64,000 nt of DNA, taken from NCBI RefSeq assembly GCF_011745145.1, contig NZ_CP050191.1, positions 1,391,991-1,455,990 of the forward strand. The letters are read 5' to 3'. Under the pieces are notes generated by a model. That model was not told the DNA's origin. It made no database searches and saw nothing but the letters and a program-made list of their open reading frames with translations. The position numbers and the translations under genes were made by a program. Origin of the DNA: Mycobacterium sp. DL440 (GTDB lineage: Bacteria > Actinomycetota > Actinomycetes > Mycobacteriales > Mycobacteriaceae). This document shows, piece by piece, positions 20,734 through 29,290 of the stretch (positions are counted from its first letter, which is position 1; the number at the start of each line of letters is the position of its first letter).

Positions 20734-20796
20734 GCGAGCAGACGCTTAGGTACCCGAAATCCAAGCGCGTTCTCGGGTATCTACGCGTCTGCTCGC
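20734..20796. terminator. Long inverted repeat between convergent genes
   Basis: GCGAGCAGACGC (20734-20745) pairs with GCGTCTGCTCGC (20785-20796). The stem continues inward for about 11 more pairs (TAGGTACCCGA with TCGGGTATCTA, one G-U) after a single mismatch, leaving a loop around 20758-20772. It fills the 80-base gap between two convergent stops, so a bidirectional terminator is the simplest reading. The strong conservation of both arms also suggests a dispersed palindromic element. Confidence 0.65.
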
Positions 20797-20806
20797 GGGG
20801 TGGGGC

Positions 20807-22354
20807 TCAGTACACGTCGCGCAGATAGCGGTGGGTTTTGATCAGGTCGTTGACGTAGGCGTGCGCCGCATCGGCATCCATCGAGCCGTTGTCGGCGATG
20901 ATCTCATGCAGGGCGGCGTCGACGTCCTTGGCCATGCGGTCGGCATCACCGCACACGTAGAGGTATGCGCCGTCCTGGAGCCACGCGAACAACTCGGCTG
21001 AGTTCTCCCGCATGCGTTGCTGCACATATACTTTCGTATCCTGATCGCGGGAGAAGGCCGTGTCCAGCCGGGTGAGCGTGCCCGACTCGACGAATTCGGT
21101 CAGCTCGTCACCGTAAAGGAAATCGGTGGCGCGGCGCCGGTCCCCGAAGAACAGCCAGGACCGGCCCGGTGCGGCGGCGGCCTGTCGCTCCTGCAGGAAC
21201 GCCCGGAACGGCGCGATACCGGTACCCGGCCCGATCATGATGATCGGCACATCGTCGGCGGGCAGCCGGAAATGATGGTTGGGGCGCAGGTGAACCCGAA
21301 CTGTCTGCGTGCGCTCGGCCAGATAGGTCGTGGCCACGCCGCCGTGTTGGCGGTCGGCGGCGGAGTAGCGCACGGTGGCTACGGTCAGATGGATGTGATC
21401 GGGATGTACCAGTGGGCTCGAGGCGATCGAGTAATCGCGGAACTGCAACGGGCGCAACGTTTCTACGACCTCATCGACCGTCAGGTCGGCACGCCGGATG
21501 AGGTCGAGGACATCCTCGCCATAGGCGGCGGTCCCGGCCAGGTCCTGCAGTGCTCGCGAGGGCGTCCGGATTTCCAGGTGCTCGGTGAGCAGGACACCCA
21601 AGGTCTCGTCCGCGTCGGCGATCCGGTGTTCGGGGCCCACCTTGAATTCGGCCAGGATCGCCGCCACCAGGCCGGGATCGTTGTTCGCGTGGACGGCCAG
21701 TGAATCGCCGGCCTGGTAAGTGATCCCGGCACCGGTGAGGTCGAGCTCGTAGTGGCGTACCTCCTTGTCGGATTCTGCCGCGGTGAGCAGTCGATTGACT
21801 GTCAGGGCGGCCAAGAAGGGGCGGTTGCGTTCCTGCGGGCGAAGTGGGGGATCGGCCGGGGCGGTCTCTACGACGGCGACGGGCGCGGCTGGGCCGGCCT
21901 GGGCTGCGGTGAGCTGTTTGACGAGGTCGGTGGTCCAGGCCGCGGCAGGTTCCTCGTAGTACCCGTCGACGTCGATCCGGTCGGCGATCCTGCTGGCGCC
22001 CAGCTCCTCGAGTCGCGCATCAAGGAGTTTGCCTGCGTTGCAGAACAATTCGTAGGACGTGTCGCCCAGGGCGAGGATTGCGAAGCTCATGTGTTCCAGC
22101 CGCTCGGTGGAGGCACTGATCGCCTCCCAGAACAACGTGGCGGTATCGGGGAACTCGCCGTCGCCGAACGTTGATGTGACCACGATGAAATGCGTTGCGG
22201 TACTGAGCTGGCCGAGTTCCACCTGGTTGAGTTCGACGGCTTCGGCAGGAATTCCGGCGGCGGTGGTGGCCTCGGCGAACGACATCGCAGCGTCTTCGGC
22301 GTTGCCCATGTCGGTGCCGTACGCGACCACCAACGAGAACTCACGGTCGGACAC
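20807..22354 (-). CDS. CysJ-like diflavin reductase (FMN/FAD/NADPH)
   Basis: A 515-residue flavoprotein with the layout of the sulfite reductase flavoprotein subunit. The FMN flavodoxin domain is first (VAYGTDMGNAEDAA, VVTSTFGDGEFPD, LALGDTSYELFC), then an FAD-binding connecting domain (FRDYSIASSPLV), then an NADPH domain (IMIGPGTGIAPFRAFLQER, YLYVCGDADRMAKDV) ending in the family C-terminus THRYLRDVY. GTG 22354 follows a GGGGAG site; the frame extends 11 codons further upstream. No hemoprotein partner (CysI) is nearby, so the electron acceptor could be a sulfite reductase elsewhere, a P450 or another redox enzyme. An imperfect inverted repeat TTAGGGTGACCTTAG lies 40 bases upstream (22394-22408). 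Confidence 0.88.
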   Translation of the reverse strand: MSDREFSLVVAYGTDMGNAEDAAMSFAEATTAAGIPAEAVELNQVELGQLSTATHFIVVTSTFGDGEFPDTATLFWEAISASTERLEHMSFAILALGDTSYELFCNAGKLLDARLEELGASRIADRIDVDGYYEEPAAAWTTDLVKQLTAAQAGPAAPVAVVETAPADPPLRPQERNRPFLAALTVNRLLTAAESDKEVRHYELDLTGAGITYQAGDSLAVHANNDPGLVAAILAEFKVGPEHRIADADETLGVLLTEHLEIRTPSRALQDLAGTAAYGEDVLDLIRRADLTVDEVVETLRPLQFRDYSIASSPLVHPDHIHLTVATVRYSAADRQHGGVATTYLAERTQTVRVHLRPNHHFRLPADDVPIIMIGPGTGIAPFRAFLQERQAAAAPGRSWLFFGDRRRATDFLYGDELTEFVESGTLTRLDTAFSRDQDTKVYVQQRMRENSAELFAWLQDGAYLYVCGDADRMAKDVDAALHEIIADNGSMDADAAHAYVNDLIKTHRYLRDVY

Positions 22355-22452
22355 ATCGGCTCCCCTCGTCGCGCGCGGGCACTGCACACGAATTTAGGGT
22401 GACCTTAGTTTGATGCGAGTCCCGATGGGGCCCTACCTTTTACCATCGATGG

Positions 22453-23268
22453 TCAGTGTGAGAAACCGTAGTCGAACAAATCGATCGCCTGACCGTACAG
22501 ATCGCCGGTGCCGTACATCTGCACGACCACCAGGCGCCGGTTACCGCGTTGGGCAGCACCGATATACGTCTTGCGGGCCAGGTCCGTGTATCCGGTTTTG
22601 CCGGCGAGGTCACCGGGATAGCGTGCGAGCAGTTCGTTCTGGTTGGTCAGGGTCTTGCCGGGGAACTGGGCCGAGGGCTGGCGCATGATCTGCGCGATCA
22701 GCGGGTAGGTCAGCGCCGCGCGGAGGATCACCGCGAGGTCGTGCGGCGTGGTGACGGTTTCCCAGCCGGGGCCGTCGAGGCCGGACGGTGAGGAGGCCCG
22801 GGTGTTTCGGGCGCCGACGCTGGCCGCTTTGCGGGTCATCGCCGCGACCGTGGCGGGCTGACCACCGAGCATGTCCGCGAGCATGTTCGCCGCATCGTTG
22901 CCCGACACCATGAGCAGCGCTTCGAGCAGTTGGCGGGTGGTGTAGGGCTGTCCAGGGGTGAGGCCCACGCACGAGCATTCGACCTTGGTGTGGGACTGGT
23001 TCGCCCTGGCGAAATTGTCGGGCCGGAGGTGGTCCAGCACCACCATCGCCAGCAGTGGCTTGATGGTGCTCGCCGGGGCGTACGAGCCGTTCGGGTCCTT
23101 GGATGCCAGGACTTGGCCGGTGTCCATGTCGGCGACCAGCCAGGCCTTGGCCGGCCCGTCGGGCATCTGGGCGCCGGCGGGCTGAACGCTTGGCTGCGCG
23201 TTCGCGGCGGGCGCGACCGAGAGCACCGCGCCGAGGGCGAGCGCGGTCGCCGCGAACAGTCTTCGCAC
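22453..23268 (-). CDS. D-alanyl-D-alanine carboxypeptidase (DacB-like), copy 1
   Basis: A 271-residue exported penicillin-binding protein that trims terminal D-Ala from peptidoglycan stem peptides. An Ala-rich signal peptide ends near residue 24 (NAQPS). The three active-site motifs are present: S-x-x-K as STIK, SGN as SGND, and KTG as KTGYTD. A Cys pair ECSCVG is shared with the neighbouring paralogue. The start is GTG 23268, without an obvious ribosome binding site. It is encoded just downstream of the second copy on the same strand, which suggests tandem duplication. A 12-bp palindrome (ACCATCGATGGT, 22442-22453) overlaps its stop. Confidence 0.93.
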   Translation of the reverse strand: MRRLFAATALALGAVLSVAPAANAQPSVQPAGAQMPDGPAKAWLVADMDTGQVLASKDPNGSYAPASTIKPLLAMVVLDHLRPDNFARANQSHTKVECSCVGLTPGQPYTTRQLLEALLMVSGNDAANMLADMLGGQPATVAAMTRKAASVGARNTRASSPSGLDGPGWETVTTPHDLAVILRAALTYPLIAQIMRQPSAQFPGKTLTNQNELLARYPGDLAGKTGYTDLARKTYIGAAQRGNRRLVVVQMYGTGDLYGQAIDLFDYGFSH

Positions 23269-23360
23269 GGAAGGTGACGCTACGGAGCACAGGACTCGCT
23301 CAGCGCGCGATCAGGTTTCCGAATGGTTGCGATGGTTGCGACCATGAGTTGCCGACAGGG

Positions 23361-24257
23361 CTACAGCGTGCTGATGCCGGCCGAGCGGTCTTGGGCGAAA
23401 CCCCAGTCCAACAGGCTGGTGGCCTGATCCCAGTAGGTCGGTCCGCCTTCCTTGACCAGTCCGTACATCATCGCGATCACCAACCGGCGGCCGTCGCGTT
23501 GCGCAGCGCCGACGAACGTCTTGCGCGCCACATCGGTGAAGCCGGTCTTACCGCCGAGCATGCCCGGATAGCGGCCGAGCATCTCGTCCTGGTTGACCAA
23601 CGTGACCGGGCCAGTGGCACCGGGGAACGACGCCGACGGCGACGAGGTGATCGCGGCGAACACCGGATTGGCCAGTGCGGCGCGGAAGATCACGGCCAGG
23701 TCCCGCGGCGTGGTGGCCCCGTCGATGCCGGGCCCGTTCAGGCCCGACGGAGACCCGGCATGGGTGGCGTTCGCGCCGAGCGCGACGGCCTTGGCATTCA
23801 TCTTGGCGACGGCGGCGACTTTGCCGCCGAGCATGTGCGCCAAGGTGTCGGCGGCGTCGTTGCCGGAGACAAGCAGCAAGGCGTCGAGCAGTTGTTGCAT
23901 GGTGTAGGTGCGGCCGGCTTTGATCCCGACACAGGTGCACTCCACTTTCCCGTCGGCTTCGTCGGCGACGACGGTGGCGTCCAGCGGAAGTTCGTCGAGG
24001 GCTACCAACGCCAGCAGCGTCTTGATGGTGCTGGCAGGTGCGTGCGGAACGTACTGGTCCCTACCGGCCAGGATCTGGCCGGTATCCATGTCGGCGACGA
24101 TCCAGGCCGGGGCGGGCCCGTCCGGGATGGGCGCCGCGCCGACCTGCTGCACGCCGGCGTCGGCCGAGGCGGTGGGGGAGCCGACCACAGCCCCGACTAC
24201 AACTGAGGGAAGGAGCGTTGCGAGACAGAACGAGATTGCGCCGACGAGCCTGACCAT
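23361..24257 (-). CDS. dacB2: D-alanyl-D-alanine carboxypeptidase (DacB2-like), copy 2
   Basis: A 298-residue exported DD-carboxypeptidase close to M. tuberculosis DacB2 (Rv2911). A signal peptide is followed by SADAGVQQVG. Active-site motifs are STIK, SGND and KTGFTD, and the C-terminal MMYGLVKEGGPTYWDQA matches DacB2. I prefer ATG 24257 because the signal peptide then starts normally (MVRLVGAISF); ATG 24281 and GTG 24263 are alternatives. It acts on peptidoglycan outside the membrane. The M42 peptidase gene is divergent from it, with the promoter region in 24258-24335. Confidence 0.93.
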   Translation of the reverse strand: MVRLVGAISFCLATLLPSVVVGAVVGSPTASADAGVQQVGAAPIPDGPAPAWIVADMDTGQILAGRDQYVPHAPASTIKTLLALVALDELPLDATVVADEADGKVECTCVGIKAGRTYTMQQLLDALLLVSGNDAADTLAHMLGGKVAAVAKMNAKAVALGANATHAGSPSGLNGPGIDGATTPRDLAVIFRAALANPVFAAITSSPSASFPGATGPVTLVNQDEMLGRYPGMLGGKTGFTDVARKTFVGAAQRDGRRLVIAMMYGLVKEGGPTYWDQATSLLDWGFAQDRSAGISTL

Positions 24258-24335
24258 GTGCACTGACCCTAAAGCGTGCATGTACCTCGCGCATAGGCGC
24301 CCGAGGAAGATTCGACGAATTCGAAGGGAGACCCC

Positions 24336-25571
24336 GTGGCTGAACCCGCCACCATGCCCGAGGCAGAACGCAAGTGGATGGTCGACACCTTGCTGGCGTT
24401 GCTACAGACCCCCAGCCCGTCGGGACGCACCGACGCCGTGATGCAGTTGATCGGCGATACTCTCAACGATCTCGGCGTGCCGTTCACCTTGACCCGGCGC
24501 GGTGCGTTGACCGCCGAGCTGCCGGGTGAGTCGCCAACCATCGACCGGGCACTGGTGGTGCACTCCGACACCATCGGGTGCATGGTCCGGGATCTGAAGG
24601 ACAACGGCCGCCTCGAATTGGTTCCGGTCGGCACGTTCTCCGCGCGGTTCGCTGCAGGCGCCCGGGTGCGGATCTTCTCCGACGACCCCGACGAGTTCTT
24701 CACGGGCACGATCATGCCGCTCAAGGCCAGCGGGCACGCCTACGGCGACGAGATCGACACCCAGCCCACCGACTGGGATCACGTGGAGGTCCGAGTGGAT
24801 CGCAACGTGTCGACGCGTGCGGATCTGGAGCGTCTGGGTCTGAACGTGGGCGACTTCGTCGCGCTGATCGCCAGCCCTGAACTCACCGAGGACGGATTCG
24901 TGGTGTCCCGGCACCTCGACGGGAAAGCGGGGGTGGCGGTTGCGTTGGCCCTGGCCAAGTCCATCGCCGAGCAGAAGATCGTGCTGCCGCACCGCGCGAC
25001 GCTCATGGTGACCATCACCGAGGAGGTGGGGCACGGTGCCAGTCACGGGCTTCCACCCGATGTGGCCGAGTTGGTCTCGGTGGACAACGCGGTCTGCGCC
25101 CCCGGGCAGCACTCGATCGAGCATGGTGTGACGATCCCGATGGCCGATCTGCACGGCCCGTTCGACTATCACCTGACCCGCAAGCTCTGCCGCCTGGCCG
25201 AGGGGCAGGGCATCCCGTTCGCGCGTGATGTGTTCCGTTACTACCGGTCCGACGCGGCAGCTGCCATCGAGGCAGGCGCAGGTACCCGGGCGGCGCTGGT
25301 GGGGTTCGGTCTGGACGGCAGCCACGGCTGGGAACGGACTCACCTGGACTCGTTGGAAGCCACCTATTTATTGCTGAACGCCTGGCTGCAGACGCCGTTG
25401 ACGTTCGAGGCGTGGGATTCCAGCCCGACCGGTGCGCTGCGTGATTTCCCGTCCTCGAAACAGCCGGCGCCCAGCGAGCAGTGGGTGCCGTTGTCCCGCG
25501 GTGACTTCACCGAGCCGGGCGACGCGGCGCCGGGAGAGCATTGGCCGCCTTCTGAGGGCCCGCAATCCTGA
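24336..25571 (+). CDS. M42-family metallopeptidase, NAGGN-system type
   Basis: A 411-residue predicted dinuclear metal aminopeptidase of family M42. Metal-ligand and catalytic segments visible: VVHSDTIGCMV (H-x-D), SRHLDGKAGVAVAL (bridging Asp), TITEEVGHGASHG (Glu-Glu) and a late His in DGSHGWERTH. The segment NGRLELVPVGTFSARFAAGA resembles, as I recall it, the subgroup encoded with the osmoprotectant N-acetylglutaminylglutamine amide genes; the two synthesis genes are not in this window. The last 60 residues form a Pro/Ser-rich tail. The GTG start follows GGGAG. The substrate is therefore uncertain. Confidence 0.82.
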   Translation: MAEPATMPEAERKWMVDTLLALLQTPSPSGRTDAVMQLIGDTLNDLGVPFTLTRRGALTAELPGESPTIDRALVVHSDTIGCMVRDLKDNGRLELVPVGTFSARFAAGARVRIFSDDPDEFFTGTIMPLKASGHAYGDEIDTQPTDWDHVEVRVDRNVSTRADLERLGLNVGDFVALIASPELTEDGFVVSRHLDGKAGVAVALALAKSIAEQKIVLPHRATLMVTITEEVGHGASHGLPPDVAELVSVDNAVCAPGQHSIEHGVTIPMADLHGPFDYHLTRKLCRLAEGQGIPFARDVFRYYRSDAAAAIEAGAGTRAALVGFGLDGSHGWERTHLDSLEATYLLLNAWLQTPLTFEAWDSSPTGALRDFPSSKQPAPSEQWVPLSRGDFTEPGDAAPGEHWPPSEGPQS

Positions 25572-25598
25572 CGCGGACATGAGGAGCAATCGGGACCG

Positions 25599-26036
25599 GT
25601 GGTGTTGAATCGAATGGTGCTGAGCCTGGAAGAGATTTCGGACCGTCTTGAGATCCAGCAATTGTTGATCGACTACTCCACGGCGATAGACCGCCGACTG
25701 TTCGATGACCTCGATGTGGTGTTCACCTCCGATGCTTACATCGACTACCGGGCAATGGGCGGTATCGACGGCCAATACCCGGAGGTCAAGGCCTGGCTGG
25801 CCGAAGTGCTGCCCAACTTCCCGGCCTACGCTCACATGCTCGGCAACTTCGATGTCCGGATCGAGGGGGACAAGGCCTCCTCCCGCACCATGTGCTTCAA
25901 CCCCATGGTCCTGCCGGGGCTGGAGCAACAGGTGTTGTTCTGCGGCCTCTGGTACGAGGACGAGTTCGTGCGGACCGCCGACGGTTGGCGGATGAGCCGC
26001 CGCGTCGAGACCAAATGCTTCGACAAGGTCGTTTAG
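25599..26036 (+). CDS. SnoaL-like (NTF2-fold) protein
   Basis: A 145-residue protein of the SnoaL-like/NTF2 superfamily (equivalent to Rv2910c). The opening SLEEISDRLEIQQLLIDYSTAIDRRLFDDL is typical of this family, and the C-terminal strand WYEDEFVRTADGWRMSRR completes the cone fold. Relatives are small isomerases, dehydratases or ligand binders; no function can be read from the residues alone. The start is GTG 25599 (GTG 25602 equally possible), 12 bases after GAGGAG. It lies upstream of the rpsP promoter, as in M. tuberculosis. Confidence 0.82.
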   Translation: MVLNRMVLSLEEISDRLEIQQLLIDYSTAIDRRLFDDLDVVFTSDAYIDYRAMGGIDGQYPEVKAWLAEVLPNFPAYAHMLGNFDVRIEGDKASSRTMCFNPMVLPGLEQQVLFCGLWYEDEFVRTADGWRMSRRVETKCFDKVV

Positions 26037-26072
26037 AGCCCGCGACGTGTGGCCCGACCGGCCGCCGCAATT

Positions 26073-26101
26073 TTGGTCAGTACTGCCTGCTCTGGCACAA
26101 T
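26073..26101 (+). promoter_or_regulatory. Probable rpsP promoter
   Basis: TTGGTC (26073-26078), a 17-base spacer, then CACAAT (26096-26101), which fits the loose mycobacterial -10 consensus (A at position 2, T at 6). The block CTGGCACAATTG around the -10, and the TGTCTGC a few bases downstream, recur upstream of rplS (29311-29333). The leader to the rpsP ATG would be about 125 bases. Confidence 0.6.
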
Positions 26102-26231
26102 TGGGCGCTGTCTGCCGCGCGACTCGTTCAATGTGCTGCGCGGCGGTCACACACGTAAGGCAAAACCGGATCGGGCAATTCCGCCCGCATCGCTGAATTG
26201 CAGCGTGACACTCAAGGAGAAGTGCTTACAC

Positions 26232-26696
26232 ATGGCTGTCAAGATCAAGCTCACCCGGCTTGGCAAGATCCGCAACCCCCAGTACCGCATCGCCGTCGCC
26301 GACGCGCGCACCCGCCGCGAAGGCCGCTCCATCGAGGTCATCGGCCGCTACCACCCCAAGGAAGAGCCGAGCCTGATCGAGATCGATTCGGAGCGCGCGC
26401 AGTACTGGCTGGGTGTCGGCGCCCAGCCCACCGAGCCGGTGCTGGCCCTGCTGAAGATCACCGGTGACTGGCAGAAGTTCAAGGGCCTGCCGGGTACCGA
26501 GGGCACGCTGAAGGTCAAGGAGCCCAAGCCGTCCAAGCTGGACCTCTTCAATGCGGCGCTGGCCGAGGCCGAGAGCGGCACCGGTGCCGCGGCTGTCACG
26601 CCCAAGAAGAAGAAGGCTCCCAAGAAGGACGACGCCGCCGAAGCTGAGGCGCCGGCTGCTGAGGCCGCTGCCGACAACGCTGCAAGCGAGAGCTGA
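26232..26696 (+). CDS. rpsP: 30S ribosomal protein S16
   Basis: A 154-residue S16 protein, an early-assembly component of the 30S subunit. The N-terminal 80 residues are the conserved core ([41 protein letters not shown], and the [15 protein letters not shown] segment). The remaining 70 residues are a Lys/Ala/Glu-rich extension ([20 protein letters not shown]) that S16 of most other phyla lack but actinobacteria often have. AAGGAG lies 12 bases before the ATG. It heads the rpsP-khpA-rimM-trmD operon. Confidence 0.97.
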   Translation: MAVKIKLTRLGKIRNPQYRIAVADARTRREGRSIEVIGRYHPKEEPSLIEIDSERAQYWLGVGAQPTEPVLALLKITGDWQKFKGLPGTEGTLKVKEPKPSKLDLFNAALAEAESGTGAAAVTPKKKKAPKKDDAAEAEAPAAEAAADNAASES

Positions 26697-26704
26697 GCAT
26701 CGCA

Positions 26705-26947
26705 GTGAGTTCTGTCGTGGTCGACGCCGTCGAGCACCTGGTCCGCGGCATCGTGGACAATCCCGACGACGTACGTGTCGACATGGTCACCAGCCGCCGT
26801 GGGCGGACCGTCGAGGTGCACGTGCACCCCGATGACCTGGGCAAGGTCATCGGCCGCAGTGGCCGCACCGCCACCGCGCTGCGCACCTTGGTCGCGGGCA
26901 TCGGTGGGCGCGGTATTCGCGTCGACGTGGTGGACACCGACCAGTAG
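26705..26947 (+). CDS. khpA: KH-domain RNA-binding protein KhpA
   Basis: An 80-residue single KH domain protein (Rv2908c equivalent, YlqC family). The RNA-binding GxxG loop is visible in [18 protein letters not shown]. KhpA proteins bind RNA, often with KhpB, and affect cell elongation and division in Gram-positives. It lies 8 bases after rpsP and 10 before rimM, the conserved position in the ribosomal operon. The start is GTG. Confidence 0.92.
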   Translation: MSSVVVDAVEHLVRGIVDNPDDVRVDMVTSRRGRTVEVHVHPDDLGKVIGRSGRTATALRTLVAGIGGRGIRVDVVDTDQ

Positions 26948-26957
26948 CGTCGGATCC

Positions 26958-27485
26958 ATGGACCTGGTTGTCGGGCGGGTTGTCAAAGCTCACGGCATTT
27001 CCGGTGAGGTTGTGGTCGAGGTCCGGACCGACGACCCCGATGCCCGATTTATCCCTGGCGTGGCCCTTCGGGGCCGCGCCAAGGGGGGTGCCGAGCGCAC
27101 TTTCTCGGTAGATTCCGTGCGTGATCATGCTGGTCGGCTGCTGATTCGTCTGACTGGTATCGCCGACCGCAATGCGGCCGATGCGTTGCGCGGCACGGTG
27201 TTCATCGTCGATACCGCAGACCTGCCCGCGATCGATGATCCCGACGAGTTCTACGACCACGAGCTCGAAGGCCTGCGGGTCGTCACGGTCGACGGCGCCG
27301 CGGTGGGGGCGGTCCGTGAGGTACTGCACACCGCGGCCGGAGAACTGCTGTCAATCAAGGCCGATGCCGATGGCCGCGAAATACTCGTCCCGTTCGTCAG
27401 CGCGATCGTCACGTCGGTGTCCCGCGACACCGGAACTGTCGTCATCGACCCTCCAGACGGTCTGCTGAATCTGGACCTGGTCTAG
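26958..27485 (+). CDS. rimM: Ribosome maturation factor RimM
   Basis: A 175-residue 16S rRNA processing factor that assists assembly of the 30S head together with S19. The N-terminal RimM barrel begins [20 protein letters not shown]. The C-terminal PRC barrel contains [15 protein letters not shown] and the conserved end [13 protein letters not shown]...[14 protein letters not shown] 26958 is chosen because it starts the conserved domain exactly; the frame is open further upstream over khpA without meaning. It is in an operon with trmD, 13 bases downstream. Confidence 0.95.
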   Translation: MDLVVGRVVKAHGISGEVVVEVRTDDPDARFIPGVALRGRAKGGAERTFSVDSVRDHAGRLLIRLTGIADRNAADALRGTVFIVDTADLPAIDDPDEFYDHELEGLRVVTVDGAAVGAVREVLHTAAGELLSIKADADGREILVPFVSAIVTSVSRDTGTVVIDPPDGLLNLDLV

Positions 27486-27498
27486 AAGGTGCGCAACT

Positions 27499-28182
27499 GT
27501 GCACATTGATGTCCTCACCATCTTCCCGGCCTACCTCGATCCGATCCGGCAGGCGTTGCCGGGCAAGGCGATTGACGCCGGAATACTCTCTGTCGCCGTG
27601 CATGACCTGCGGAACTGGACCCGTGATGTGCACCGGTCGGTGGACGACTCGCCGTACGGCGGCGGACCGGGGATGGTCATGAAAGCGCCAGTCTGGGGCG
27701 AGGCGCTCGACGAAATTTGTTCTGAGCAAACCCTTCTGGTCGTGCCGACCCCGGCGGGGCGCCCGTTCACCCAGGCCGTTGCCGAGCGCTGGAGTGCGGA
27801 GTCGCACCTGGTTTTCGCGTGCGGGCGGTACGAGGGGATCGACCAGCGGGTGGCCGACGATGCCGCCCACCGGATGCGGGTCGAAGAGGTTTCCATCGGT
27901 GACTACGTGCTGAACGGGGGCGAGTCGGCGGCGCTGGTCATGATCGAGGCGGTGGTCCGGTTGATGCCCGATGTATTGGGTAATCCCGCATCACACCAAC
28001 AGGACTCGCATTCCGACGGCCTGCTGGAAGGGCCCAGCTATACCCGTCCGCAGAGCTGGCGCGGGTTGGAGGTGCCCGATGTGCTGCTGTCGGGGGATCA
28101 CGCCAAGATCGCGGCGTGGCGGCATGAGCAGTCGCTGCAGCGCACGCGCGAGCGCAGGCCGGACTTGCTCGACGAACCCTAG
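27499..28182 (+). CDS. trmD: tRNA (guanine(37)-N1)-methyltransferase TrmD
   Basis: A 227-residue SPOUT-class methyltransferase that makes m1G37 in tRNAs and so prevents +1 frameshifting. Family motifs are MHIDVLTIFPAYLDP, SPYGGGPGMVMK, FACGRYEGIDQRV and EEVSIGDYVLNGGESAALVMIEA, the last forming the knotted SAM site. The length is slightly short but normal for actinobacteria. The GTG start follows rimM closely. The stop overlaps the convergent lppW stop by 4 bases (28179-28182). Confidence 0.97.
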   Translation: MHIDVLTIFPAYLDPIRQALPGKAIDAGILSVAVHDLRNWTRDVHRSVDDSPYGGGPGMVMKAPVWGEALDEICSEQTLLVVPTPAGRPFTQAVAERWSAESHLVFACGRYEGIDQRVADDAAHRMRVEEVSIGDYVLNGGESAALVMIEAVVRLMPDVLGNPASHQQDSHSDGLLEGPSYTRPQSWRGLEVPDVLLSGDHAKIAAWRHEQSLQRTRERRPDLLDEP

Positions 28183-29135
28183 ATCCGGCCGCCGGGGAAC
28201 ATCGTCTTGACGGCGGCGGTGATGGTGTCGCGTGCAGTGGCGGCATTGGTGGGCTGAAGTGAGCCGATCACCATGATGAAACGACGGTCAGGACCGACCA
28301 CACCGGTCGACAGATGCATCCAGTCCGAACCGATACAGCACATCCATCCCTGCTTGACTGCGACCGGTTCGGCGTAAAGGCCTTCGGGGATGCCGAATCG
28401 CTGGGGGTAGGTTCCGCCCGGTTGCGTGCCGTCGATGGCGTCCGGCGTGGACTGGGCGAGGTTGGACAGGATGACGTTGGCCTGTTCGGCGGGCAGACCG
28501 CCGCTGCCGTTCATCATCATGTCGTAGTAGCGCACCAGGTCGGCCGCGGTGCTGATGGTGTTCCACCACCGCCCGTCGCTCGGTGGCCGCGTCGAGCCCA
28601 AGCCGTAGCGGGCAGCCACCCGGTTGACGATCGCGCTGCCGCCGCTGCGGTACCAGAAGACCTCGGCGGCGCTGTCGTCGGACGACCGCAGCATCACGTC
28701 GAGGTTCTCGCGGTCCTCGGGGCTGAGGACGGTCTGGCCATTGGCCTCCTGCAGAAGCAGATCGTCGGCGATGAACAACTTCACCACCGACGCAATGGCG
28801 ATGGTGGTTCCGTTTCCGTTGGACACCAGCTGCCCAGTGTTGCGGTCGAGGACCAGCACGGTGATGTCGGCGCCGGCGTCGGCCGCGTCCTCGGTGGCCT
28901 GTTGCGCGCGGTCCTCGATTCCCTTGAAGGATGCGGCGGGTTCGCCGGGCGATGCCTCGGGCAGCGGGGCCATGCCACCCTGGGGAACGACGACGGTCAG
29001 CTGCGGTGCACCGGCCGGGACTGGGGGAGTTCCGTACACGCGGGCTTCGCAGCCAGCGGTGACGACGGCCATGGCGACCACTACGGTCACGCTGGTTGCG
29101 CTCGCCATCTTCAGTTTCGACGGCCGCCGTCGCAT
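28179..29135 (-). CDS. lppW: Lipoprotein LppW, serine-hydrolase/beta-lactamase-like
   Basis: A 318-residue exported lipoprotein (Rv2905 equivalent). The signal peptide ends in the lipobox VTAGC, so the protein is probably lipidated at Cys29. The rest resembles beta-lactamase-fold serine hydrolases: a possible S-x-x-K as SVVK (IAIASVVKLFIADD) and an S-D-D pair in MLRSSDDSAAEVFW. I cannot find a clear KTG box; KQGWMCC occupies the corresponding region, so catalysis is unproven. The ATG has a strong AAGGAGG just upstream. It interrupts what is a continuous rpsP-to-rplS operon in many bacteria. Confidence 0.88.
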   Translation of the reverse strand: MRRRPSKLKMASATSVTVVVAMAVVTAGCEARVYGTPPVPAGAPQLTVVVPQGGMAPLPEASPGEPAASFKGIEDRAQQATEDAADAGADITVLVLDRNTGQLVSNGNGTTIAIASVVKLFIADDLLLQEANGQTVLSPEDRENLDVMLRSSDDSAAEVFWYRSGGSAIVNRVAARYGLGSTRPPSDGRWWNTISTAADLVRYYDMMMNGSGGLPAEQANVILSNLAQSTPDAIDGTQPGGTYPQRFGIPEGLYAEPVAVKQGWMCCIGSDWMHLSTGVVGPDRRFIMVIGSLQPTNAATARDTITAAVKTMFPGGRI

Positions 29136-29290
29136 GGTCCTCCTTGAACCGTCAACAAGATCCGATGGGCTCTGCAGGACCGGCGCATCGGTGGATGAAG
29201 CCTAACCGTTCATCTTGTGGCCCGCGTCGTTAGCGGCGCTCGCAGTATGGTGCAGTAGTCGGGGCACAAAGATGGACCGACCCGCCGGAT

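Noticed and set aside
22394..22408. IdeR iron box upstream of the diflavin reductase
   Set aside because: Only about half of the 19-bp consensus is matched, so I did not annotate it as an IdeR site.
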